Assembly (NCBI RefSeq): GCF_900182905.1 | Contig: NZ_FXUF01000001.1 | Span: 186,001-250,000 of the forward strand | Reading direction: 5' to 3' | DNA: 64,000 bases | Origin: Anoxynatronum buryatiense | GTDB taxonomy: Bacteria > Bacillota > Clostridia > Peptostreptococcales > Tindalliaceae | Shown: positions 19,058 through 27,760 of the stretch, piece by piece | Layout: every line of letters begins with the position of its first letter | How positions within the stretch are numbered: the first letter of the stretch is position 1 | Made by a program: the position numbers and the translations under genes | The notes under the pieces: generated by a model | Databases searched by the model: none | The model's input: only the letters and a program-made list of their open reading frames with translations | Told to the model about the DNA's origin: nothing

Positions 19058-20155
19058 TTAATTCTGTGCATTTTGTGTTAAAAAACAGTTAAGATGGTCA
19101 ATCAGTTTCCGATTCTCTTCACGTCTGCGTACCGCCACGCGAAACCAACGGTGATGAAGACCATCGTAGTTGCTGCAGTTGCGTATCATGATACCCTGCT
19201 GAAGCAAGTATTCCTGCAACGCCTCCACTGTCGGGGCAGATTCATCAAGGGCAACCAGCAGATAGTTGGCACTTCCCGGCACCGGCTTCAATCCAGCTAT
19301 TTTCTGTAGTTCGCCGAAAAACCATTCCCGTTCTTCCGTCACCAATGTAACAGAACGAGAAAGATAATTGGCTGCTTCCTGTGTATTGAGAAAATCCGCC
19401 ATACTTTCAGCCACCACATTAACGCTCCAGGGTACCATGTGAGTTCGAACTCTTGATGCCAGGTTTACATCTCCCAATACAGCTGCCCCCAGTCGAATGC
19501 CCGGTATGGCAAATATTTTTGTAAAGGCTCTGATCACCGTGAGTTCCTGCCAATGGGCTGTTTCCTTCACAAGGCTGTCAATGGATTCATTCGTGGTGAA
19601 GTCGATGAAAGCTTCGTCCACCAGTAATCGGCACCGGTGGCCACGACACAGGTTCAGAACTTGTTTCATTTGGGAAATCGAGATTATTCTGCCGGTTGGA
19701 TTGTTGGGATTGCAGAGAATCAATAAATCGATTCCCCGCTGAAGTTGCTGTTCCAGCTGATCAAGAGGCAGGTCAAAAGCATCTTCCGAACTGAGTGAAA
19801 GTGTTTTTATGGCGGTATCGCACTTTTCAAGCGCTTGTCGGTATTCGCTGAAAGTGGGGGCCATCAAAAGTGCTTTTTGAGGCTGAAGAAGCGTCAACAG
19901 CTCATGGATCACATGTGCTGCGCCATTTCCTATCACCAGGCGATTCTGATCGCACTTAAAAAACCGGGCCATCGACTCATACAAACGGTGATAATCGGGG
20001 TCCGGATAATGAACAGATTCTTCAAGGGAAGCTTTCATGACCTCCAGCAATGCTGCAGGTATTCCCAACGGATTAATATTGGCGCTGAAGTCCAGCAGAG
20101 CAGATACCTGAATGCCTGTCTGTCGTTGAATTGCATGAACATTTCCTCCGTGCAT
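19058..20155 (-). CDS. cobD: L-threonine-O-3-phosphate decarboxylase
   Basis: CobD makes (R)-1-aminopropan-2-ol phosphate, the linker of the corrinoid nucleotide loop. The 365-residue PLP enzyme of fold type I resembles HisC. It starts MHGGNVHAIQRQTG with DFSANINPLG, typical for CobD, and the PLP lysine lies in IRAFTKIFAIPGIRLG. ATG 20155 follows AAGGGAG by 8 bases, whereas the GTG three codons earlier overlaps it. Its place next to cbiB and cobQ decides CobD over histidinol-phosphate aminotransferase. Confidence 0.92.
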   Translation of the reverse strand: MHGGNVHAIQRQTGIQVSALLDFSANINPLGIPAALLEVMKASLEESVHYPDPDYHRLYESMARFFKCDQNRLVIGNGAAHVIHELLTLLQPQKALLMAPTFSEYRQALEKCDTAIKTLSLSSEDAFDLPLDQLEQQLQRGIDLLILCNPNNPTGRIISISQMKQVLNLCRGHRCRLLVDEAFIDFTTNESIDSLVKETAHWQELTVIRAFTKIFAIPGIRLGAAVLGDVNLASRVRTHMVPWSVNVVAESMADFLNTQEAANYLSRSVTLVTEEREWFFGELQKIAGLKPVPGSANYLLVALDESAPTVEALQEYLLQQGIMIRNCSNYDGLHHRWFRVAVRRREENRKLIDHLNCFLTQNAQN

Positions 20156-20185
20156 GGAAAGCACTCCCTTTGGATTTATGAGAAT

Positions 20186-21130
20186 TTACCAGGGTATTAT
20201 CAACAGACACAGGGTGCCGGCAATGACCGCCACCAACGTGGCTGCATCCAATAGCACGACAGCTTTTCGAATGGCTTCATGGGTCAACTCCCGTTGCTCA
20301 TCACCAATGGTGGGTTTTTCAACAGGTCGGCCAAAATAGATGTTGGTGCCTCCCAGCTGAACCTGCAAGGCACCCGCCACTGCCGCCTCAGGCCAGCCAG
20401 CGTTGGGACTCTTGTGATTTCTTCCATCTCTGCGGGCAATCTTCCAGGCCTGAAGTGCACTGTTTCCCGTTAACATGGCTCCCACCACCAGCAGCACTAC
20501 CGATAATCTGGCCGGCACCCAGTTAAGAATGTCATCCAGCCGTGCAGCGGGTCGTCCAAAATACAGGTATCGCTCATTCCGATACCCCACCATGGAATCC
20601 ATCGTGTTCACTGCTTTATACATAATAGCCATTGGAACGCCTCCCAGTGCCAAATAAAAAAGGGGAGCCACCACACCATCCGAAAAATTCTCCGCCACCG
20701 TCTCCACCGTGGCCCGTACCACTTCTTTTTCTGTCAGGTGTTCTGTTTCGCGTCCAACAATCATTGATAATGCCCGTCTTGCCTCAGGCAGATTATTCTG
20801 TTCCAGCGGAATCAGTACATCCAGCGCTGCCAGTTTCAACCCTTTTGCCGACAGTGACGTATATGCCAGCCAGCCAGCCAGTACAGTACCCAGCCATATA
20901 TGAAGTAATGACGCCACCTTCAAAATCAAAGCGGCTGCCCCACCAGCAGCCATTACCACAAAGGCCACCATGATTCCCCCCCTGAACATTTGCCATTGGC
21001 CGGACTGTTCTGTGCAGCGAAGGCGGTGGTCAAACCAGCCGATGAGGGCCCCCATCCATCGAACCGGATGAGGCCAGTGAGGCGGATCAGCCAATAGTAG
21101 ATCAAGGATGTAAGCAGTCAATATGATCAT
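20186..21130 (-). CDS. cbiB: Adenosylcobinamide-phosphate synthase
   Basis: CbiB is an integral membrane enzyme that attaches the aminopropanol (phosphate) linker to adenosylcobyric acid. The 314-residue protein has the family motifs LLADPPHWPHPVRWMG near the N terminus, NFSDGVVAPLFYLALGG in the middle, TMDSMVGYRNERYLYFGRPAARLDD and SPNAGWPEAAVAGAL, with several hydrophobic helices. AGGAGA lies 6 bases before the ATG. Its start overlaps the cobQ stop by four bases (ATGA), so translation is coupled. It acts between CobQ and CobU. Confidence 0.96.
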   Translation of the reverse strand: MIILTAYILDLLLADPPHWPHPVRWMGALIGWFDHRLRCTEQSGQWQMFRGGIMVAFVVMAAGGAAALILKVASLLHIWLGTVLAGWLAYTSLSAKGLKLAALDVLIPLEQNNLPEARRALSMIVGRETEHLTEKEVVRATVETVAENFSDGVVAPLFYLALGGVPMAIMYKAVNTMDSMVGYRNERYLYFGRPAARLDDILNWVPARLSVVLLVVGAMLTGNSALQAWKIARRDGRNHKSPNAGWPEAAVAGALQVQLGGTNIYFGRPVEKPTIGDEQRELTHEAIRKAVVLLDAATLVAVIAGTLCLLIIPW

Positions 21131-22698
21131 GATTTGTCTCCTGATGAAAGATTCATCATCCTGTAAATGGCAGCCATATCCACTGAACTTCTCACTGTTG
21201 CCGCCAGTTTATCATACTGAGCTTCTTTGTAAACATCAAATGATGGCATCGCTTTAACATCCCAACCGTCAACCGATTTAGCAAGAGATTTGAGTAATGC
21301 TGTCACAAAATCCTCATTGTCAAAAATGCCGTGGAGATAGGTTCCCCACACTTTCCCATCGGCAGAAACGCCGCCATCCATCCGCTGGCCGCCAGATCTG
21401 TCAGTTAGCTGGGCAAAGGGTGCCACCCCTTCACTCAACATCGTCTGTCCCATATGAATCTCATACCCTTTCACTTCGTAGCCTTCTGACAGAACCGACG
21501 GCTGAGCATGTTCCCCACTCCCCTGAACTGCTGCCGGCCACTTCACCTGCCCTGTGATCTGGGTGGTGGTTTTTTCTGATTCAAAAACAGTTTCTGCTGA
21601 AATCAGGTTCAGTCCGGGCATGGAACCATGATCGCTTTCCAGTTGTAAAGGGTCATGCAACCATGTACCCAACATTTGAAACCCCCCGCAGATGCCGCAA
21701 ATCATGCCACCCTGTTCCCGCACCTTCCAGATCATCTGGTCCAACCCCTGATGGCGTAACCAGGCCAGATCTGCCAGGGTGTTTTTAGTACCGGGAATAA
21801 TCAGCAGATCAGGCAAACCAACCTCTTCAGGTCGTTGAACATATCGAAGCTCGACTCCGGGCAGTTTCTCCAGCCAGTGAAAATCTGTGAAATTTGAAAT
21901 TCGGGGCAGTCGTATCACCGCCACTTGTAAGGCATTTGAATCGGCTGCCTGAGGACGAGTAGACAGTCTCTCGGCTGTCCCATCTTCTTCTTCGATATCA
22001 AAGTCACCATGAGGGATCACGCCAATCACCGGCAAACCAGTTAGTTCTTCCAACTGCTTGAGTCCAGGCTTTAATATCTCAAGATCGCCCCGGAACTTAT
22101 TGATGAGAAGCCCTTTTACCCGATGGCGCTGGTCTTCCGGAAGCAGCAACAGGGTGCCATACAAAGAAGCAAACACCCCGCCCCGATCAATGTCTCCAAT
22201 TAACAGCACTGGTGCATCAACCATGTCAGCCATCCCCATATTCACCAAATCATGTTCCTGCAAGTTGATTTCAGCCGGACTTCCCGCGCCTTCCAGCACC
22301 ACCACATCTGCCGAGGCCTCCAGCGCTTCGTAGGCTTCCCTGACCGTCTCTCTCAGAGATGGTTTCATTTGGTGATAGGCCATGGCACTTCGATTTCCCA
22401 GCACCTTTCCCCGCACGATCACCTGTGCGCTTCTTTCACCGGTGGGCTTCAGAAGAATGGGATTCATATCTGCCAGTGGTTTTATCCCTGCTGCTTCCGC
22501 CTGAAAAACCTGAGCTCTTCCCATTTCAAGCCCTGTCTCAGTAATGTATGAATTTAATGCCATGTTCTGAGATTTAAAGGGTACCACCCGGTAACCATCT
22601 TCTTTGAAAATCCTGCAAAACGCAGCTGTTAAAATGCTTTTTCCCACCGAGGAAGCCGTCCCCTGTAACATGAGGTTCGGTTTATGCTTCTGCTTCAT
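21127..22698 (-). CDS. cobQ: Cobyric acid synthase
   Basis: CobQ uses glutamine and ATP to amidate four carboxylates of adenosylcobyrinic a,c-diamide. The 523-residue protein has an N-terminal dethiobiotin-synthetase-like ATPase domain (P-loop GTASSVGKS at about 12-20, GAGSPAEINL) and a C-terminal type-1 glutamine amidotransferase-like domain with the nucleophile Cys in CGICGGFQMLG and a His in TYLHGIFDN. The start at 22698 was chosen from the family N terminus MKQKHKPNLMLQGT and a GAGG about 9 bases upstream. It overlaps the end of the ATPase gene by 17 bases. Confidence 0.96.
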   Translation of the reverse strand: MKQKHKPNLMLQGTASSVGKSILTAAFCRIFKEDGYRVVPFKSQNMALNSYITETGLEMGRAQVFQAEAAGIKPLADMNPILLKPTGERSAQVIVRGKVLGNRSAMAYHQMKPSLRETVREAYEALEASADVVVLEGAGSPAEINLQEHDLVNMGMADMVDAPVLLIGDIDRGGVFASLYGTLLLLPEDQRHRVKGLLINKFRGDLEILKPGLKQLEELTGLPVIGVIPHGDFDIEEEDGTAERLSTRPQAADSNALQVAVIRLPRISNFTDFHWLEKLPGVELRYVQRPEEVGLPDLLIIPGTKNTLADLAWLRHQGLDQMIWKVREQGGMICGICGGFQMLGTWLHDPLQLESDHGSMPGLNLISAETVFESEKTTTQITGQVKWPAAVQGSGEHAQPSVLSEGYEVKGYEIHMGQTMLSEGVAPFAQLTDRSGGQRMDGGVSADGKVWGTYLHGIFDNEDFVTALLKSLAKSVDGWDVKAMPSFDVYKEAQYDKLAATVRSSVDMAAIYRMMNLSSGDKS

Positions 22699-23953
22699 GC
22701 GCCATCGCCTCCAATTGAGCCATGAGTTGATCCAAATCATTGGTACTTTCCATCCCTGCCAGAGCCATTTCTTCCAATAATCGCGCTCCCTCACCTTTCA
22801 CATAATCGAAATCAACATCAGGGAGATAGGTATTGTAATGAATGACGGTTTTTCCACTCTTCTGCTGCTCCATGGCCATTTGAATGTTTGCCAGATTTCC
22901 CCGGCCAATGGGAATGCTGGTGAGGATCACTGCCATGGCCTTGTTGGCAGCAATACCTGCTGAATGAAGTGTTGTCGCCTGGATATCTGAGAAAGGCTCT
23001 TCTTCAATGATGGTCATTCCCAGCCTTCTGGCCAGCTCTGCATCGCTGTCTCCTTTATTGACCACTCCCAGGGAAACCTGCCAGCCATCCTGATGAAGCC
23101 GCTGAATCACTTCTTTTCCCATTCCTCCGCCACCGATGACATGAATGCATTGTGTGCGGGATTTTCGTTGCCGCAGTGATACAGGGCAGACTTGCAGACT
23201 CCCGGTGTAAGCATTACGGTCAATAATCATCTCCATATGGTAGGCCTGCTCCAGATTTGCAGCTGTCATCACTTTTTCTGTCGCTCCCAGTGCCAGCACC
23301 TTTCCCTGGTGGAGTAGTAAAACCTCCTGACTGTACCGAGCCGCCAGATTGAGGTCATGGATCACTGCAATAACAGAAATCCCTTTTTCCTGGTTCAGTT
23401 TTTTCAGCAGCTCTAAAATCTCAATTTGATGATGGATGTCTAAAAAAGAGGTGGGTTCATCCAGCAGCAGGAGCGTTGGCTCCTGTGCCAATGCTTTTGC
23501 AATCATCACCCGCTGACGCTCACCACCGCTGATTTCATTGATTAATCGCTCTTTCAAATGATCTACGCTGGTCCATTGCATTGCCTGATCTGCTATTTGA
23601 CGATCATGGGCATTTTCCTGCTGAAAACGGGTCAGATGCGGATTTCTTCCCATCATCACCACATCATGCACGGTAAAGGCAGCCCCGATATCTGTCTGCT
23701 GGTGAACAACTGCCATTTCCCGGGCCAGTTCGGCACTGCCATATGTTTCCAGTGCCCGTTGGTCAATGAGTATGCCGCCGTCGGTAGGCTTTAAGTTTCG
23801 TGCAATATTTTTTAGCAGTGTGGTTTTGCCACTGCCATTGGGACCAATGATGGATAAAAATGTCTTTCGTCCAATGACCAGATTCAAAGCTTTCAGAATC
23901 TGTCTTTCATTATAGGCAAATGAAAGGTTGTTTAATTGAATGGTTTTTCCCAT
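22682..23953 (-). CDS. Corrinoid ABC transporter ATPase fused to a Rossmann-like domain
   Basis: The first 255 residues form a FecE/BtuD-type ABC ATPase that should energise corrinoid import: Walker A GPNGSGKTT at 37-45, Q-loop near 84-86, signature ISGGERQR at 141-148, Walker B LLLLDEPTS at 161-169 and H-loop His199. The remaining 165 residues are not part of a normal BtuD. They begin at about 268 with a glycine-rich IHVIGGGGMGKEVIQRL motif typical of dinucleotide-binding Rossmann folds and contain GVVNKGDSDAELARRLG. The role of this tail is unknown; it might bind a nucleotide or corrinoid intermediate. It is translated with btuC upstream and cobQ downstream. Confidence 0.9.
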   Translation of the reverse strand: MGKTIQLNNLSFAYNERQILKALNLVIGRKTFLSIIGPNGSGKTTLLKNIARNLKPTDGGILIDQRALETYGSAELAREMAVVHQQTDIGAAFTVHDVVMMGRNPHLTRFQQENAHDRQIADQAMQWTSVDHLKERLINEISGGERQRVMIAKALAQEPTLLLLDEPTSFLDIHHQIEILELLKKLNQEKGISVIAVIHDLNLAARYSQEVLLLHQGKVLALGATEKVMTAANLEQAYHMEMIIDRNAYTGSLQVCPVSLRQRKSRTQCIHVIGGGGMGKEVIQRLHQDGWQVSLGVVNKGDSDAELARRLGMTIIEEEPFSDIQATTLHSAGIAANKAMAVILTSIPIGRGNLANIQMAMEQQKSGKTVIHYNTYLPDVDFDYVKGEGARLLEEMALAGMESTNDLDQLMAQLEAMAHEAEA

Positions 23954-23984
23954 GAAGCTTCATCCTCACTCATTGAAGAGATCT

Positions 23985-25025
23985 CTACGAGATCTTTTTT
24001 GACCGGCGTAACAGGTAAATAAAAAAGGGAGCACCCGCCATGGCTGTTAGAATACCCACCGGTAATTCAGTAGGCGCAATAACGGTACGGGAAAGCGTAT
24101 CTGCCACTATTAAAAAAATACCACCGGCCAGCCCCGAAGCAGGAATGAGGAAGCGATGGTCCGGCCCGGTGAAAAACCGGGTGGCGTGAGGAACAATTAA
24201 ACCCACAAAGCCGATAATGCCACTAACAGACACCATGAAGGCAGTCATCAATGTGCTGGTGATAAGCAGTACCCGTTTAACCCGTTCCACCGGCACCCCT
24301 GTGTTGGCAGCTGTATCTTCACCCAGCAGCAACAGGTTCAGATCACGTGAATGGAACATTAGCACAGCGGTTCCAAACAATGCCGGAAGCACCACAAGGC
24401 CCACATGCTGCCATCCCCTGGAAGATAGGCTGCCCAGGGTCCAGTACACAATACTGTTCACATCTCGTGAAGCTATTACCATTAGAAATGACAAAATGGC
24501 CGTGAAAAACTGACCGGTGGCAATGCCTGCCAACAATAATGCCGTTACCGGTACCCGACCACCAATTCGGGCCAGCCGATAAACAATACTTGTTGCCAGC
24601 AGCGCACCTGCAAAGGCCATCATTGAAACTGCTCCAAAACCAAGCAGGCTTTGATTCAACCGAAGCACAATGGCCACAGCTGCCCCCAGCGCCGCACCAG
24701 ATGATGTTCCCATAATGAAGGGATCGGCCATCGGGTTTTTCAGCATCCCTTGCATTGCTGATCCGGCAACTGACAAACTGCCTCCCACCAGAAAAGCAAG
24801 GGCAATGCGAGGCAGTCTTATGTGCAGCAGGATGGATTCATGGGCCAGAGATACCGAAGAAACATCCACCCGATCTCCCAGCCAGGGGAGATAGGAGGCA
24901 ATCACTCGCAGCACGTCTCCAGGAGCAATGGCGGCAGCTCCTACAGAAGCTGCCAACACAACAGCCATGATCAACACACCCATAAGACCTGTAAAAATCA
25001 ATGAACGGCGATGTGTTTGCCTCAT
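23985..25025 (-). CDS. btuC: Corrinoid (FecCD/BtuC family) ABC transporter permease
   Basis: Membrane subunit of a type II ABC importer. The 346-residue protein has about ten hydrophobic helices and family motifs: LPRIALAFLVGGSLSVAGS, MQGMLKNPMADPFIMGTSSGAA and GFVGLIVPHATRF (the coupling-helix region facing the ATPase). Its ATG directly follows the btuF stop. The family also imports iron-siderophores and haem; the upstream cobalamin riboswitch and downstream cob genes indicate a corrinoid. Confidence 0.93.
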   Translation of the reverse strand: MRQTHRRSLIFTGLMGVLIMAVVLAASVGAAAIAPGDVLRVIASYLPWLGDRVDVSSVSLAHESILLHIRLPRIALAFLVGGSLSVAGSAMQGMLKNPMADPFIMGTSSGAALGAAVAIVLRLNQSLLGFGAVSMMAFAGALLATSIVYRLARIGGRVPVTALLLAGIATGQFFTAILSFLMVIASRDVNSIVYWTLGSLSSRGWQHVGLVVLPALFGTAVLMFHSRDLNLLLLGEDTAANTGVPVERVKRVLLITSTLMTAFMVSVSGIIGFVGLIVPHATRFFTGPDHRFLIPASGLAGGIFLIVADTLSRTVIAPTELPVGILTAMAGAPFFIYLLRRSKKIS

Positions 25026-25985
25026 TTAGAACACCTCTGGATGAATGGCTTCTGCAAAAAGGCGTAATGCTTCAACAATACGAGCCCCTGGCCGGGAAGC
25101 AATGTTAGGCTCCATCAGTTCAATACGGTCGTTCTGAATGGCAGCAATCTGATCGTAACCTGGTCGCCGGCGCACTTCATCCCGATAAGCTTCTGCTGCA
25201 GCTTCAGTCATACTGTCGAAATCTGCCACATGTGGCGGCATAAAGTAGATGGCTGGGTTTTTTTCCACCAGCGCTTCCACGCTATACATGGGATACGCAC
25301 CTTCAGCGTCTCCCGCGATATTCTCGCCGCCGGCCAGTTGAATCAGTTCATGGATAAAAGACCCCGGACCGGCTGTTTGTAATGGTTCATCCCACACTTG
25401 ATAAAAAACGGGAACTCGCGGCAATTCACTGACTTTTCCAACAATCATATCCATTTCGGTGGTCAGCTGATCCACCAGCGTCGTTGCCGTCGCTTCTGCT
25501 CCCGTCAGCCTTCCGGTTTCGAGAATTGACTCAAATACTGCTTCAACAGATTCCGGTGTCATATCAACCACCGTAATTCCCATGGCAGTCATTTGATTCA
25601 CTGCTTCTGGTTGCCCGCCTGCGAAGGTGAACACCAAATCAGGCTCCAGCTCGATGATTCGCTCCAGATTGATGGTCCACGAACTTCCCAACGGTTCTTT
25701 TTCAAGTGCCGCCGCCGGATAATCACAATAGTCGGAAACGCCAATGATCTTTTCTTCCAATCCAAGCGCAAACAACGTTTCTGTCTGGCTGGGTGACAGC
25801 GATACAATCCGTAATGGATGCATCTCAGAAATCTGAAGGTCAACGCCGGATTCCCTTTCGGGCTCTTCTTCATGATCTGTCTCCAATGGTTGATTAGCAG
25901 CATTGCAGGCACTTACAAAGAGCCCCACTACCAGTAAAATCAATGCCCACCGCCAGCCCTTACTCATCTGTCGACGATTTTCCAT
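25026..25985 (-). CDS. btuF: Corrinoid-binding lipoprotein of the ABC importer
   Basis: Extracellular solute-binding protein of the BtuF/FepB class. The 319-residue precursor has a lipoprotein signal (hydrophobic 13-26, lipobox VSAC with Cys27), then a type III periplasmic-binding fold: RIVSLSPSQTETLFALGLEEKIIGV, VSDYCDYP, a central helix and IAGDAEGAYPMYSVEAL. GAGGAG lies 6 bases from the ATG at 25985. It is the first gene after the riboswitch, so the whole run btuFCD-cobQ-cbiB-cobD should be repressed by adenosylcobalamin. Confidence 0.93.
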   Translation of the reverse strand: MENRRQMSKGWRWALILLVVGLFVSACNAANQPLETDHEEEPERESGVDLQISEMHPLRIVSLSPSQTETLFALGLEEKIIGVSDYCDYPAAALEKEPLGSSWTINLERIIELEPDLVFTFAGGQPEAVNQMTAMGITVVDMTPESVEAVFESILETGRLTGAEATATTLVDQLTTEMDMIVGKVSELPRVPVFYQVWDEPLQTAGPGSFIHELIQLAGGENIAGDAEGAYPMYSVEALVEKNPAIYFMPPHVADFDSMTEAAAEAYRDEVRRRPGYDQIAAIQNDRIELMEPNIASRPGARIVEALRLFAEAIHPEVF

Positions 25986-26034
25986 ATCGTTCTCCTCGTT
26001 TCTCGATTCATCTTCAGTTGTCAGTCTTCGTCAC

Positions 26035-26066
26035 AAAAAAAGCAGTCACCTGTTTCGCGCAGGCAA
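26035..26066 (-). terminator. Expression-platform terminator of the cobalamin riboswitch
   Basis: On the minus strand TTGCCTG and CAGGTGA flank a short loop, followed by CTGC and seven Ts (26041-26035). The left part, TTGCCTGCGC (26066-26057), is exactly complementary to GCGCAGGCAA (26117-26108) just before the B12 box, so an antiterminator pairing is available. Confidence 0.65.
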
Positions 26067-26236
26067 GCCGTCATTATTTCATGAGCAGGTTTCCTGACTT
26101 GGGTTCATTGCCTGCGCTGCGTCTTCCCGGAAGTAGTTCTCCAGTGACCTGTGCAGCCGGCTCCCCCTCACAGTGGCGCGACCGTGCCGGATTTACACCA
26201 GCTTCCCTCTCTGCTTCCATAGAAGCATCACTCCTG
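26035..26236 (-). promoter_or_regulatory. Cobalamin (AdoCbl) riboswitch upstream of btuF
   Basis: On the minus strand the leader contains the conserved core GGGAAGCTGGTG, then AAATCCGGCACGGTCGCGCC and ACTGTGAGGG, and the B12 box (CCAAGTCAGGAAACCTGC, around 26083-26100). These match the published AdoCbl riboswitch consensus. A terminator-like hairpin with a seven-U run follows (26035-26066), indicating control of transcription termination when the corrinoid is bound. The controlled genes are a corrinoid transporter and late corrinoid synthesis genes. Confidence 0.95.
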
Positions 26237-26293
26237 AGTTAAATATATTCAATTTGATGTCAATCTCAGCCTACCATTGAAAACACTTCACTG

Positions 26294-26932
26294 TCAACCC
26301 GACAAATCATTCAGATCTGTTAGATGGTGGGTATCATTACATCGTTGCAAGACGGGAAATGAGTCATGAAAAGAAATCACACTGATACTACAGTGGTCAA
26401 TTTGAAAACGCCAGTGAGCCTGCCAGTCATTGGCAATCCAGTGGGCCAGCAGACTTCGAATCGTGCCGGAATGTGCCACAACGGCTATTTGACAGGCATT
26501 TGCTTTTTTTGAACAGATTAACAGTTCCTTCGCCGCTTCACTTGCCCGATGGTGAAAGCTGTATAGACTCTCCCCACTCGGAAAGGTATACCGGCCACGT
26601 TTTTCCATCAGCTGTGTGTATTCATCGATATGTTGATCGCGAATTTCATCCATGGTCATGCCTTCTAATGTGCCAAAATGCATTTCTTTCAGATTTTCCA
26701 TGATCTCTATCCGATTTTGCTGCAATGCTGTGGGAAAGACCAGTTGTGCTGTGTGATCAGCTCTTTTCATGCCGCTGGTGATGACCTTATCAGGATTTTC
26801 TCCTGCCAGGCATCTTCCAAGTGCTTCTGCCTGCCGGATTCCCTTGTCACTGAGAACTGCTTCTGTCCAGCCGCTCATTCGATTTTCCAGGTTGTGGTTG
26901 GTTTCACCATGCCTGATGAGCATGATCTTCAT
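26294..26932 (-). CDS. cobC: Histidine phosphatase, probable alpha-ribazole phosphatase
   Basis: A 212-residue phosphoglycerate-mutase-superfamily phosphatase. It has the catalytic RHGETNHN (phospho-accepting His at 8), the second arginine in GMKRADHTA, Glu in MHFGTLEGMTMDEI and the second His in VVAHSGTIRSLL. In cobalamin synthesis the enzyme dephosphorylates alpha-ribazole phosphate or adenosylcobalamin phosphate. The assignment rests on its position after cobU and cobS; by sequence alone it could be another small phosphatase. ATG 26932 follows GAGGAG by 8 bases. Confidence 0.85.
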   Translation of the reverse strand: MKIMLIRHGETNHNLENRMSGWTEAVLSDKGIRQAEALGRCLAGENPDKVITSGMKRADHTAQLVFPTALQQNRIEIMENLKEMHFGTLEGMTMDEIRDQHIDEYTQLMEKRGRYTFPSGESLYSFHHRASEAAKELLICSKKANACQIAVVAHSGTIRSLLAHWIANDWQAHWRFQIDHCSISVISFHDSFPVLQRCNDTHHLTDLNDLSG

Positions 26933-26985
26933 CTGTTTCACTCCTCTTGATGTTGTCTGATTTTGATGTGCATGGTCTGTTAAGC

Positions 26986-27720
26986 TCAGCAAGTCAGCAA
27001 GACTACCATCAAAAATACAACTTCTGACATTTCACTCAGCGCACCAAGCGTATCACCTGTCATTCCGCCAAGCAAGCGAGTGATGATGTAACGCCCTAGA
27101 ACAACCGTCACTAAAATTGCCAGGAGTGCAAATCCCATAACAATTTGACGGGTCACCGCTAATGCTCCCATGCACACTCCCAGCGCCACAAAAACTTCAG
27201 ACAATGTGATCTTCCCAATGAACAGATTTCCCAGCCCATTTTCACGGGCATACACACCTTTCCAGGCACCCAACACCAGCGCCAGTCTTCCTGTGACAGG
27301 TGCAAGAATCAGGCAGACAATTCGCAGATGATCTGGTAGAGCTGTATATGCCGTCAATTTAAACAACAAAACAAAAAGTAAAATCAGGGCTCCATGAGTC
27401 CCCAATCGGCTGTCTTTCATAATTTCCAGTTTGCGAATTCGATCACGGCCACTCATACACCCATCAAAGGTATCAGCCAAACCATCCAAATGCAGACCGC
27501 CTGTCATGAAAAACTGGAAGAAAAGGGCTGTCAGCACACTCATCTGCACTGGTAATTTTTGAACCATCAACCAGTAAACACCAGCCGTCATCAATCCAAT
27601 GACAATGCCTGCAGCGGGATACCATCCCATGGTTTGATGGTAGGTATCATCTGACACTGATTGAGTGGGTACTGGGAGAACCGTTAAAAACTGGAGGGCA
27701 TGTAAAAATCTGTTGAACAT
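26986..27720 (-). CDS. cobS: Adenosylcobinamide-GDP ribazoletransferase
   Basis: CobS is the membrane enzyme that joins adenosylcobinamide-GDP to alpha-ribazole (phosphate), the last assembly step of the lower loop. The 244-residue protein has the family signatures FLTVLPVP near the N terminus, GGLHLDGLADTFDGCMSGRDR (about 73-93, metal-binding acidic residues), MKDSRLGTHGAL and LGGMTGDTLGA, among six or so hydrophobic helices. It is 40 bases after cobU and upstream of cobC. Confidence 0.96.
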   Translation of the reverse strand: MFNRFLHALQFLTVLPVPTQSVSDDTYHQTMGWYPAAGIVIGLMTAGVYWLMVQKLPVQMSVLTALFFQFFMTGGLHLDGLADTFDGCMSGRDRIRKLEIMKDSRLGTHGALILLFVLLFKLTAYTALPDHLRIVCLILAPVTGRLALVLGAWKGVYARENGLGNLFIGKITLSEVFVALGVCMGALAVTRQIVMGFALLAILVTVVLGRYIITRLLGGMTGDTLGALSEMSEVVFLMVVLLTC

Positions 27721-27760
27721 CCCGTCTCACCCCTTCGTTTTCTCCAGCATATAAGCTGCA

